From SZUA-365 sp034002405 (GTDB taxonomy: Bacteria; Bacteroidota; Ignavibacteria; SZUA-365): a stretch of 21,153 nucleotides of DNA. Below the pieces are notes generated by a model, which saw nothing but the letters and a program-made list of their open reading frames with translations, searched no databases and was not told the DNA's origin. Below, piece by piece: positions 14,822-21,153 of this stretch. The position numbers were made by a program, and so were the translations under genes. The stretch's first letter is position 1; the number at the start of each line of letters is the position of its first letter. The stretch covers positions 1 through 21,153 of the forward strand of contig JAVFAS010000063.1 in the NCBI GenBank assembly GCA_034002405.1. Direction: 5' to 3'.

Positions 14822-14864
14822 TAACTTGTTGATTTATAAGGCGAAAAAATATTTCGCTAAACCC

Positions 14865-14895
14865 TTGCTTTAAGAAAATCGTGGATGTATATTTA
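14865..14895 (+). promoter_or_regulatory. Candidate promoter in the region downstream of ruvA
   Basis: TTGCTT (14865-14870) and TATATT (14888-14893) are separated by 17 bp. The same stretch also reads TTG-N20-TATATTTA in the Bacteroidota style. The expected start near 14900 is 15 bp before a terminator hairpin, so the predicted product is either a short RNA or an attenuated leader. Confidence 0.5.
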
Positions 14896-14899
14896 CAAC

Positions 14900-14968
14900 G
14901 CATTCACTGTTTCCAAGAGCCAACTCGAGTAACCCTCTCCCTCCTCAGCTCTCGTTGGCTCTTTTTAT
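14900..14968 (+). ncRNA. Putative small RNA or attenuated leader with CCUCC-rich loop
   Basis: A roughly 70-nt transcript is predicted between the promoter at 14865 and the T-run at 14961. The unstructured loop of its terminator reads CCCTCTCCCTCCTC, complementary to GGAGG ribosome-binding sites. Nothing proves expression, and I know no family to which it belongs. Confidence 0.3.
14915..14968 (+). terminator. Intrinsic terminator with 10-bp stem and 29-nt loop
   Basis: AAGAGCCAAC (14915-14924) pairs perfectly with GTTGGCTCTT (14954-14963), and T-rich sequence continues to 14968. The T-run is on the plus strand, so it ends transcription from ruvA or from the promoter at 14865. Confidence 0.8.
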
Positions 14969-14971
14969 TTT

Positions 14972-15136
14972 ATGCAATCCTACGCCGAATGCCGCACCGT
15001 ACTCAAGCTGACCGCCGTCGGCGCGCTTGCGCACGAAATTCGGTGCGTTTGGCCTGATTTCAACGATTCCGGCTTCAGACGGCGCATCGCCGCGGAGCTG
15101 GACGCACTGTCCTTCAGCCAGCGCGCGACAGATGTC
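14972..15136 (+). pseudogene. Probable remnant of a DNA-alkylation-repair (HEAT-repeat) protein
   Basis: In the plus-strand frame from ATG 14972, residues 11-55 (start LKLTAVGALAHEIRCVWPDF, then GFRRRIAAELDALSFSQR) look like the N-terminal end of AlkD-like DNA-alkylation-repair proteins. These typically read F-x-x-x-L-x-x-x-I-x-x-x-x-P-x-F-D-x-x-x-F, then L-D-x-L-x-x-x-x-R. The resemblance stops at about 15136, five bases before the end of ablB on the other strand, and the remaining about 170-300 residues expected are absent. The start sits immediately behind a T-run and has no Shine-Dalgarno. I read it as a truncated relic. The alternative is chance similarity in an overlapping frame. Confidence 0.4.
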
Positions 15137-15140
15137 GGCT

Positions 15141-16007
15141 CTACTCCCCGAGGCGGCGATACCAAACATTCATGTTCTCGATACTTCCGCCGATATTGGT
15201 GTTGTTGATCAGCGTGCCGGTGAAGGTGTATCCGGCCCGGCTGAAGGTCACGTTCATGCCGGCCGAGTGGGCGCGCGCGATGGTGTACAGCACCTTCATG
15301 CCCCGCTGTTGCATGTCGTTCTCCATCAATCGGAGCAGATGCAGCGCGGTGTTGCGGCCGCGCGCCTGCGGAAGTGTGGCGAAATCCGTCATTTCCGCGT
15401 TTTCGGCCGTCTTATCCATTTCCGCGGACGACGCGGCGATGAGCATCCCGCTGTCGTCGAATGCTCCGGAGTACGCGATGCTGTCGTGTTCCATGGTGCG
15501 CACAATGTATTCGCGCTCGAAAATGGGGAAGGGATAACTTTCGAACACTTTGCCGTACAGACTGGTCAGTGCATGGGCGTCGTCGGGTGTCAACCGTCGC
15601 AGTACATAGGGCAGGGGGGGAAGTTCCGGAGGTGATACCGCTTTCTCATGCGCGATGCGCAGGACGTTCTCGACGGTCGCACGCGCTTCCTCCTCGACCT
15701 TGGCACGCGTGGGGTCGGGAAACACGGAGAGAAAGAGCGCGTCCACATCGCCATTATAATACCCCGGCACGGATGCCTCATGCACGAAACCCGCCGCGGC
15801 GAATTCCTCCCGCGCCCACGCGGGCAACTTGGCGAAAATTTTTCCGTAGTGGTTTGCCCGCGCCAGATCCTGCAGGGCGGGGATGATCGAGGGATAATCC
15901 TCCGGTGCCAGTTTCATGAGGTAGATGCGGTCGCTCTTTGGTCCATGCTGGATGACGGAGTGCTGGAGCTTTTCGATGATGTCGAAGGGGGTGTTGACGG
16001 AGCGCAT
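15141..16007 (-). CDS. ablB: Beta-lysine N6-acetyltransferase
   Basis: This 288-residue GNAT enzyme acetylates beta-lysine to N-epsilon-acetyl-beta-lysine, a compatible solute of methanogens and some bacteria. The N-terminal half matches the AblB pattern (DRIYLMKLAPEDYPSIIP; FAKLPAWAREEFAAAGFVHE; VPGYYNGDVDALFLSVF). The C-terminal GNAT part has the acetyl-CoA loop LPQARGRNTALHLL and the family ending ARAHSAGMNVTFSRAGYTFT, then GTLINN and ENMNVWYRRL. The frame is open upstream to 16358, overlapping the symporter gene; ATG 16007 begins the conserved part. GTG 16055 is an alternative, and no clear Shine-Dalgarno helps. It is the last gene of the ablA-symporter-ablB operon. Confidence 0.88.
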   Translation of the reverse strand: MRSVNTPFDIIEKLQHSVIQHGPKSDRIYLMKLAPEDYPSIIPALQDLARANHYGKIFAKLPAWAREEFAAAGFVHEASVPGYYNGDVDALFLSVFPDPTRAKVEEEARATVENVLRIAHEKAVSPPELPPLPYVLRRLTPDDAHALTSLYGKVFESYPFPIFEREYIVRTMEHDSIAYSGAFDDSGMLIAASSAEMDKTAENAEMTDFATLPQARGRNTALHLLRLMENDMQQRGMKVLYTIARAHSAGMNVTFSRAGYTFTGTLINNTNIGGSIENMNVWYRRLGE

Positions 16008-16131
16008 GGGAATCGGGTGCTGTTGATGTGGGACGATGGAAATGGACCTCTTCACGTCGTAACGTACGAGAGCCCGAGGAAAAGGGCAACGGCCTGCGCG
16101 CGGGGTGGATATCCCTGTCGCGTACGGACAC

Positions 16132-17532
16132 TTACCGGTCGAATTGTCGCATGAGGAAAAACACGACGGCGGAGGCGAGCATGCCCCATGCGCCGGCGAC
16201 AATACCGAACGGCTGGTCGGCGCCCATGGCGAGCAACACCAGGGTCGTCCCGCCTCCGCAGAGCATCGACCACAGCGCGGCATGGGCGCCCGCGCGTACG
16301 CCGAAAAGCGTGGCGAGTGTGGGAACGAGCAGGCCCGACACCATGAAGGCGTAGGCATGCAGGATGACGTCGAGCACCGATTGGAACGAGAGCGCGATGA
16401 TGAAGGTCGCGATACCGATCAGGAGCGTGACGCCACGAGAGACCCACAGCAGTTGGGCGGGCGGTAGGTCGGGCTTCCAACGTTCGATGATGTCGTTGAC
16501 GAAGTTACCGGAGGAGGCGATCAGGCAGCTGTCGGCGGTGGACATGATCGCGGAGAAATACGAGGCGACAACCACGCCGGCGATGCCGACGGGGAGCACC
16601 TGCTGCAGCAGCATGGGCAGGCCGGTTTCGGGCTCGGCGTCGGGAAAATACAACCGCGCCGCCATGCCGAGAAAGGCGCCGAGAAACGCGATGACCGGGT
16701 ATTCGAGCATTCCTGCGAGATACCACGCGCGACGCGCCTCGCGCTCGTCGCGCGCGGCGTAGAGCCGTTGGTACAGCGTCATGCCGACGAACCAGATCGG
16801 CACGATGGTGATGAACCAGTTCAGCAGTTGCAGCGGCGCGACGTTCCCGAGGGAGAAGAAATCCTCCGGCAGCCGCCGCTGCATTTCGGCGAATCCTCCA
16901 AGATCCACGACGGTGAAGGGAACGGCGAAAAACAGCAATCCACCCAGCAGCAGCAGCCACTGTACGGTGTCGGTATAAATCACTGCCTTGATCCCTCCCG
17001 CGGCGGTGTAGAGAAACATCACGCCGGCCATCAGCAGCAGGGAAAACAATTCCGCGTCCATTCCCAAGGGATCGGGTGGTACCACGGTGGATACCGCGAG
17101 CTTCGCGCCGGCGAGGATCTGTCCTCCGGTGAATCCGAGGTATCCGATGCCGGAAATCACCGCCGCGATCATGGCCACCTTCGAGCCGTAACTGCGTCGC
17201 AACAGGTCGGGGAAGGTCAGCAGCCCCTCCCGTGCGTCGAAGCGCTTGACGCGCGGAATGACCAACACCGCGGCCAGCCAGGCGCCAACCAGACCGGTGA
17301 ACAGCAGCCAGCTCGCGGAAAGCCCCATCACGAAACCGAGTCCTCCCAGGCCGATGGAAAATCCCCCGCCCACATCCGTCGCGGCGATGGAAAGGCCCAG
17401 ATGTCCCGCGGTCATGCTGCGTCCGCCGACATAATAGTCATCGCGGCTCTCGTTCTTGCGCATGAAATGCAGACCCACCGCGAGCACGGCGAGCAGGTAC
17501 AGGAGGACAATACCGTAATCGATCGCGTGCAT
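16132..17532 (-). CDS. Sodium:solute symporter (SSS family)
   Basis: This 466-residue inner-membrane protein has about 12-13 hydrophobic segments and belongs to the SSS family (PutP, PanF, sodium/proline or sodium/pantothenate type). Seen are the N-terminal DYGIVLLYLLAVLAVGLHFM, RDDYYVGGRSM, the conserved ATDVGGGFSIGLGGLGFVMG, and ASYFSAIMSTADSCLIASSGNFVNDI, which matches the sodium-site region with Ser/Thr ligands. It starts within the ablA stop (TGATG, one shared base), so it is translationally coupled to lysine 2,3-aminomutase, and ablB follows. The substrate cannot be read from sequence. The position suggests lysine, beta-lysine, acetyl-beta-lysine or another osmolyte taken up with sodium. 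Confidence 0.92.
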   Translation of the reverse strand: MHAIDYGIVLLYLLAVLAVGLHFMRKNESRDDYYVGGRSMTAGHLGLSIAATDVGGGFSIGLGGLGFVMGLSASWLLFTGLVGAWLAAVLVIPRVKRFDAREGLLTFPDLLRRSYGSKVAMIAAVISGIGYLGFTGGQILAGAKLAVSTVVPPDPLGMDAELFSLLLMAGVMFLYTAAGGIKAVIYTDTVQWLLLLGGLLFFAVPFTVVDLGGFAEMQRRLPEDFFSLGNVAPLQLLNWFITIVPIWFVGMTLYQRLYAARDEREARRAWYLAGMLEYPVIAFLGAFLGMAARLYFPDAEPETGLPMLLQQVLPVGIAGVVVASYFSAIMSTADSCLIASSGNFVNDIIERWKPDLPPAQLLWVSRGVTLLIGIATFIIALSFQSVLDVILHAYAFMVSGLLVPTLATLFGVRAGAHAALWSMLCGGGTTLVLLAMGADQPFGIVAGAWGMLASAVVFFLMRQFDR

Positions 17533-18893
17533 CAGCCGGCACTGTCTCCGTTCGCATCGCCCTCCCCCTCGCCATTGCGGCGAAGGAGGCGTTCGTTGGA
17601 ATCCGGTATCAGCGCGATCACATCGTCCTGGTCCGAAAGCAGCTGAGAGATGCCGACCGCGCGGTAGTCGTCTTCCTTCGAATCCACCGCCAGTTGCAGG
17701 TCGCAGCGCTCACAATCGCGGTCACAGAACACCGGCTCATAGGCGTCCGGCTCCTTGTAGGTTGTGATCACCCCTTCGTAATTCCGCAGCACGACCTTGT
17801 TCGTCGACCAGGAGATGAGATAGTTGGGCATGACAGGAATTTTTCCGCCACCGCCCGGCGCGTCGATCACATACGTCGGGACCGCCAGTCCGCTCGTGTG
17901 TCCGACGAGATTCTCGATAATCTCGATTCCCTTGCCGACGGGCGTGCGGAAATGGGAGAGTCCTTCGGACAGGTCGCACTGGTAGAGGTAATACGGCCGC
18001 ACGCGATTCCGTACAAGCTTGTGCACCAGGGTTTTCATGATGCGCGGACAATCGTTGACACCGGCCAGCAGCACGCTCTGGTTGCCGAGGGGAATGCCCG
18101 CGTCGGCAAGCTTGCGCAGGGCCTCACGCGAGGATGGGGTGATTTCCGTGGGGTGATTGAAATGGGTGTTCAGCCACAGTGGATGATGTTTCTTCAACAC
18201 ATCCACGAGCGCGTCGGTGATGCGATAGGGCAGCACCACGGGCATGCGCGTGCCGATGCGGATGATTTCCACATGCGGGATGGCGCGGATTTCCGTGAGC
18301 ATCCAGTCGAGATAGTCATCGCCGAGCATCAGCGGATCACCGCCCGAGAGCAGCACGTCGCGCACCTCCGGATGGGCGCGGATATAGTCGATGCCTTCGC
18401 GCACGTCATCACGCACCGGGATGCGGTCGAGGTCGCCGACCTTGCGCTTGCGTGTGCAGTGCCGGCAATACATCGCGCAGAGATTGCTCACATGGAACAG
18501 CACGCGGTCGGGATAGCGGTGCGTAATGCCGGGCACGGGACTATCACTGTCCTCCGCCAGCGGATCGACCATGTCATGCGCACCGATGATCAGTTCGGAC
18601 GGAGAGGGAAAAGACTGCCGGAATACCGGGTCGTTGCGGAAGTCCTTCGTGTCGATGAGGGAGAGGTAGTAGGGCGTGACCGACAGCGGGAATGTGTCCA
18701 GCGTATCCTGCAGTTTCCTGCGTTCGTCGCGTGTGAACTCCACGCCGAGAAGATATTCAAAGGTCGAGATGTCGCGGATGGCATGCCGCAGCTGCCACCG
18801 CCAATCCTTCCAGCGGGCCAGTGCGTCGCCGGCGGTCTCGCCCGTGTCGATGCGTTCGGCAATGCGCCGCGCCCTGATGTTGGTGATGGACAT
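17532..18893 (-). CDS. ablA: Lysine 2,3-aminomutase
   Basis: This 453-residue radical-SAM, PLP-dependent enzyme converts L-lysine to L-beta-lysine. The iron-sulfur/SAM motif is CAMYCRHC (Cys139, Cys143, Cys146). The PLP lysine is Lys351 in DAPGGGGKIPV. The zinc-site cysteines near the C-terminus are Cys390, Cys394 and Cys397 (CDRDCERC), with Cys306 (YLYQCDLSEG) as a likely fourth. HFNHPTEITP and FRTPVGKGIEIIENLVGHTSG also match the family. The last about 50 residues are an acidic, polar tail ending in EGEGDANGD, longer than in the clostridial enzyme. ATG 18893 is used; no strong Shine-Dalgarno is visible. With the symporter and ablB downstream, the pathway is beta-lysine acetylation for osmoprotection rather than lysine fermentation, whose kamDE and kdd genes are absent here. 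Confidence 0.95.
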   Translation of the reverse strand: MSITNIRARRIAERIDTGETAGDALARWKDWRWQLRHAIRDISTFEYLLGVEFTRDERRKLQDTLDTFPLSVTPYYLSLIDTKDFRNDPVFRQSFPSPSELIIGAHDMVDPLAEDSDSPVPGITHRYPDRVLFHVSNLCAMYCRHCTRKRKVGDLDRIPVRDDVREGIDYIRAHPEVRDVLLSGGDPLMLGDDYLDWMLTEIRAIPHVEIIRIGTRMPVVLPYRITDALVDVLKKHHPLWLNTHFNHPTEITPSSREALRKLADAGIPLGNQSVLLAGVNDCPRIMKTLVHKLVRNRVRPYYLYQCDLSEGLSHFRTPVGKGIEIIENLVGHTSGLAVPTYVIDAPGGGGKIPVMPNYLISWSTNKVVLRNYEGVITTYKEPDAYEPVFCDRDCERCDLQLAVDSKEDDYRAVGISQLLSDQDDVIALIPDSNERLLRRNGEGEGDANGDSAG

Positions 18894-19177
18894 CAGTCGG
18901 TACCTGTATTGGAAAGGAAACAGTGTGAATGCGGGAGGGGAGGAGACGTACTGCGTGCCCGACCCGTCACCGGGTGGGGCGGGTGAAAACGCGGCGTATG
19001 TGCGAGAAAACGGATCGGAACAATGCGCGGTTGTTGGACAACTCCAGCCGTTTCAAGAAAACATTATTCCCGTGAATTCCAAACGTCGTGAAGCGACGCC
19101 GTACGACGAGCCGCCTGTCCAATGAACTATTTCCGTATCTTCCCTTGTTGTGCAATGATCTCAACCAGCGGAAGACC

Positions 19178-20956
19178 ATGCAGGAAGAAGAAGTACTGGG
19201 GAAGGCGTATGACGGCCGCTTGATGCGCCGCCTGCTGCAATATGCACGTCCCTACGCACCGCAGGTCGTGGGCGCGATCCTGCTCACGGTGTTCATCTCC
19301 GCCCTCAGTCCGCTCCGCCCATATCTGACCAAGATCGCGATCGACGACTACATCGCGCCGGGGGACAGCGCGGGGCTGCTGCTGATCGCGGGTCTGTTGC
19401 TCGCATCGCTGCTCGTGCAGGGGGTGGCGCAGTATTTCATGACATACTTCACGCAATGGATCGGTCAGCGGGTCATTGTCGATGTGCGCATGCAGGTCTT
19501 TCGACACATGCAGCGCCTGGCGCTGCGCTTCTTTGACCGGCATCCGGTGGGACGACTGGTCACGCGCGTCACGAATGATGTCGAGGTTCTCAACGAAATG
19601 TTTTCGTCGGGGCTCGTCACCGTTTTCGCCGATATCTTCATCCTGATCTGGATCGTGTTCTTCATGCTCACGATCAACTGGGAGCTGGCGCTGGTGACCT
19701 TCAGCGTTCTTCCGTTGCTGGTCTACGGCACCTTCCTGTTCCGCAGGAAGGTGCGCGAGACCTATCGCGACGTCCGCCTCCAACTCGCGCGGCTCAATGC
19801 CTTCATGCAGGAACGCATGTCGGGCATGACCACGGTGCAGCTGTTCGGCCGCGAACGGCGCGAGGCCGGCGTGTTTGACGGCATCAATGCCGCCCATACG
19901 GATGCGAATATCCGGTCCGTCTTCTACTATGCGTTGTTCTATCCGAGCGTGGATTTCATTTCCTCGCTCGCCGTGGCACTCATCATCTGGTACGCCGGCG
20001 GATCGATTCTCGCGGGCGTCATGACTGTCGGGACGTTGATCAGCTTCATCCAGTACACGGAAATGTTCTTCCGCCCCATCCGCGACCTGTCGGAAAAATA
20101 CAACGTGATGCAGACGGCGATGGCATCGTCGGAGCGCATCTTCAAACTGCTCGATGACGACACGATCATCCCCGATCCCCCACCCGGACGCAAGGCCGAA
20201 CTTCCGGTGATCGACACCGTGCGCTTCGAGAACGTGTGGTTTGCCTACAACGACGAGGACTGGGTGCTCAAGGATGTCTCCTTCGAAATTCCGCGTGGTC
20301 ACTCGGCGGCCATTGTCGGTGCCACGGGGTCGGGCAAGACCACGATCATCAGTCTGCTGTGCCGCTTTTACGACGTGCGGAAGGGACGCATCACCGTGGG
20401 AGGGGTGGACCTGCGCGATCTCACCACCGACGAGCTTCGCCGACACATCGGTATCGTGCTGCAGGACGTCTTCCTGTTCTCCGGCAGTATCCGCAACAAC
20501 ATCACGCTCGGCAACGACGCGATTCCGATCGAGAAAGTGCGCGAGGTGTCGGAGGCCGTGGGGGTGCACCGTTTCATCGAACGTCTGCCCGAGGGGTACG
20601 ACGCGAAAATCCGCGAGCGCGGCGGTTCGCTCTCCGTCGGACAGAAGCAGTTGCTCGCCTTCGCGCGCGCGCTGGCCTATGATCCCGCGCTGCTCATTCT
20701 CGACGAGGCCACGTCCAGCGTCGATACCGAGTCGGAGGAACTCATCCAGCAGGCCATCGCGCGGCTGCTCAAGGGCCGCACCTCCATCGTCATCGCGCAC
20801 CGGCTCTCGACCATACAGAATGCCGATACCATCCTTGTCATGCACAAGGGCCAGCTTCGCGAGCGCGGCAACCACCAGGAACTGCTTGCCCAGCGCGGCA
20901 TCTACTACCGCCTCTACCAGTTGCAGTACAAGGAACAGGAAACGCGGGCGGCGTAG
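19178..20956 (+). CDS. ABC transporter half-transporter (exporter type, MsbA/MdlB-like)
   Basis: This 592-residue inner-membrane protein joins a six-helix ABC exporter domain (about 15-335; helices visible at VVGAILLTVFISALSPL, GLLLIAGLLLASLLVQGV, FADIFILIWIVFFML, LALVTFSVLPLLVYGTF and later) to an ATPase domain. The ATPase has Walker A GATGSGKTT (381-389), Q-loop VLQDVFLFSG, signature LSVGQ (about 485, with Val for the usual Gly), Walker B LLILDEATSSVD and switch IAHRLS. The catalytic glutamate is present. It would function as homodimer or as half of a heterodimer; no partner gene is adjacent in the window. Possible substrates are lipids, peptides or drugs. ATG 19178 follows GCGGAAG; the upstream-extended ATG 19088 would add 30 polar residues. 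Confidence 0.93.
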   Translation: MQEEEVLGKAYDGRLMRRLLQYARPYAPQVVGAILLTVFISALSPLRPYLTKIAIDDYIAPGDSAGLLLIAGLLLASLLVQGVAQYFMTYFTQWIGQRVIVDVRMQVFRHMQRLALRFFDRHPVGRLVTRVTNDVEVLNEMFSSGLVTVFADIFILIWIVFFMLTINWELALVTFSVLPLLVYGTFLFRRKVRETYRDVRLQLARLNAFMQERMSGMTTVQLFGRERREAGVFDGINAAHTDANIRSVFYYALFYPSVDFISSLAVALIIWYAGGSILAGVMTVGTLISFIQYTEMFFRPIRDLSEKYNVMQTAMASSERIFKLLDDDTIIPDPPPGRKAELPVIDTVRFENVWFAYNDEDWVLKDVSFEIPRGHSAAIVGATGSGKTTIISLLCRFYDVRKGRITVGGVDLRDLTTDELRRHIGIVLQDVFLFSGSIRNNITLGNDAIPIEKVREVSEAVGVHRFIERLPEGYDAKIRERGGSLSVGQKQLLAFARALAYDPALLILDEATSSVDTESEELIQQAIARLLKGRTSIVIAHRLSTIQNADTILVMHKGQLRERGNHQELLAQRGIYYRLYQLQYKEQETRAA

Positions 20957-20974
20957 GCCGCATCACCCCGGCCG

Positions 20975-21153
20975 TTATCGCAACCGGTTGCGGTCGTCCC
21001 AGATGGGGTAGAGGAGGCGGTAGTCGCCGAAGCCGCTTTCGTCGACGAAAACGTAGCGGCGGTTGAGCTCGTAATACTCCCACACTTCGTACGGTTTTGT
21101 TTCCGTATCCATTGGATGGCGGTCGATGTAATCGGCCGGTCCGTAGAGGATAT
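20975..21153 (-). CDS. GWxTD-domain protein, C-terminal fragment (cut by window edge)
   Basis: Read on the minus strand from 21151, the last 58 residues begin ILYGPADYIDRHPMDTETKP and continue YEVWEYYELNRRYVFVDESG, FGDYRLLYPIWDDRNRLR, followed by TAA. The HPMDTE..PYE.W.YY..NRR.VFVDE.GFGDYRL pattern is the end of the GWxTD domain found in FCB-group bacteria; the function is unknown, and many members are exported. The GWxTD motif itself lies upstream, outside the window. The gene converges with the ABC transporter gene; the stop codons are 18 bp apart, with no terminator visible between them. Confidence 0.85.
   Translation of the reverse strand, partial: ILYGPADYIDRHPMDTETKPYEVWEYYELNRRYVFVDESGFGDYRLLYPIWDDRNRLR

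Noticed and set aside
14945..15169. Minus-strand small frame overlapping the region downstream of ablB
   Set aside because: No recognisable motif or ribosome-binding site; the plus-strand alkylation-repair similarity explains the coding-like composition better.
19127..20875. 582-residue open frame antisense to the ABC transporter
   Set aside because: The plus strand encodes a complete ABC protein with all ATPase motifs; the antisense frame has no plausible motif.

Overview
The window (about 60% GC by eye, strong G/C bias at third codon positions, long spurious antisense frames) looks like a chromosomal scaffold from a draft or metagenome assembly of an FCB-group bacterium, most likely Bacteroidota/Ignavibacteriota/Chlorobiota-like. 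The evidence is a GWxTD-domain protein at the right edge, several promoter candidates with the TTTG-N19-TAnnTTTG-like layout of the Bacteroidota housekeeping sigma factor, and intergenic heptamer arrays. Nothing indicates a phage, plasmid, IS element or CRISPR array. The genus cannot be named from the sequence alone.

Left part (1-3613): the C-terminal three quarters of a threonine/serine dehydratase-type PLP enzyme; a YjjG-like HAD phosphatase flanked by ATGGCTG heptamer repeats, tandem before it and inverted after it; an isocitrate dehydrogenase with its own promoter; then about 680 bp without genes, made of a hairpin, a second heptamer array, a 78-bp tandem repeat and a 100-N assembly gap. 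The gap is bordered on both sides by the same exact 127 bp, which suggests an assembly join.

Middle (3614-10595): a two-gene minus-strand operon encoding a small helical protein and a stand-alone B12-binding protein that carries the W-x9-EH signature of CarH-type light sensors. Next come citrate lyase genes, with the acyl carrier subunit CitD fused to CitE and followed by CitF; an NlpC/P60 lipoprotein; tRNA-Ala(CGC); and a Nif3-family protein plus a coiled-coil zinc-ribbon protein.

Right part (10600-21153): the RNase P RNA gene directly behind the zinc-ribbon gene, then recJ, yebC, ruvC and ruvA, a nucleic-acid metabolism run on the plus strand. A short intergenic region holds a promoter, a terminator hairpin with a CCUCC-rich loop (possible small RNA) and an apparent remnant of a DNA-alkylation-repair gene. 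It is followed by a minus-strand operon of lysine 2,3-aminomutase (ablA), a sodium/solute symporter and beta-lysine N-acetyltransferase (ablB), which fits synthesis of the osmolyte N-epsilon-acetyl-beta-lysine. The window ends with a full-length ABC exporter half-transporter and, converging on it, the C-terminus of a GWxTD protein.

The most interesting items are the B12 pair as a possible light or cobalamin sensor without a DNA-binding domain, the symporter embedded between ablA and ablB, the CitD-CitE fusion, and the repeat and small-RNA candidates between genes. All functional calls come from motif recognition; no database search was run.
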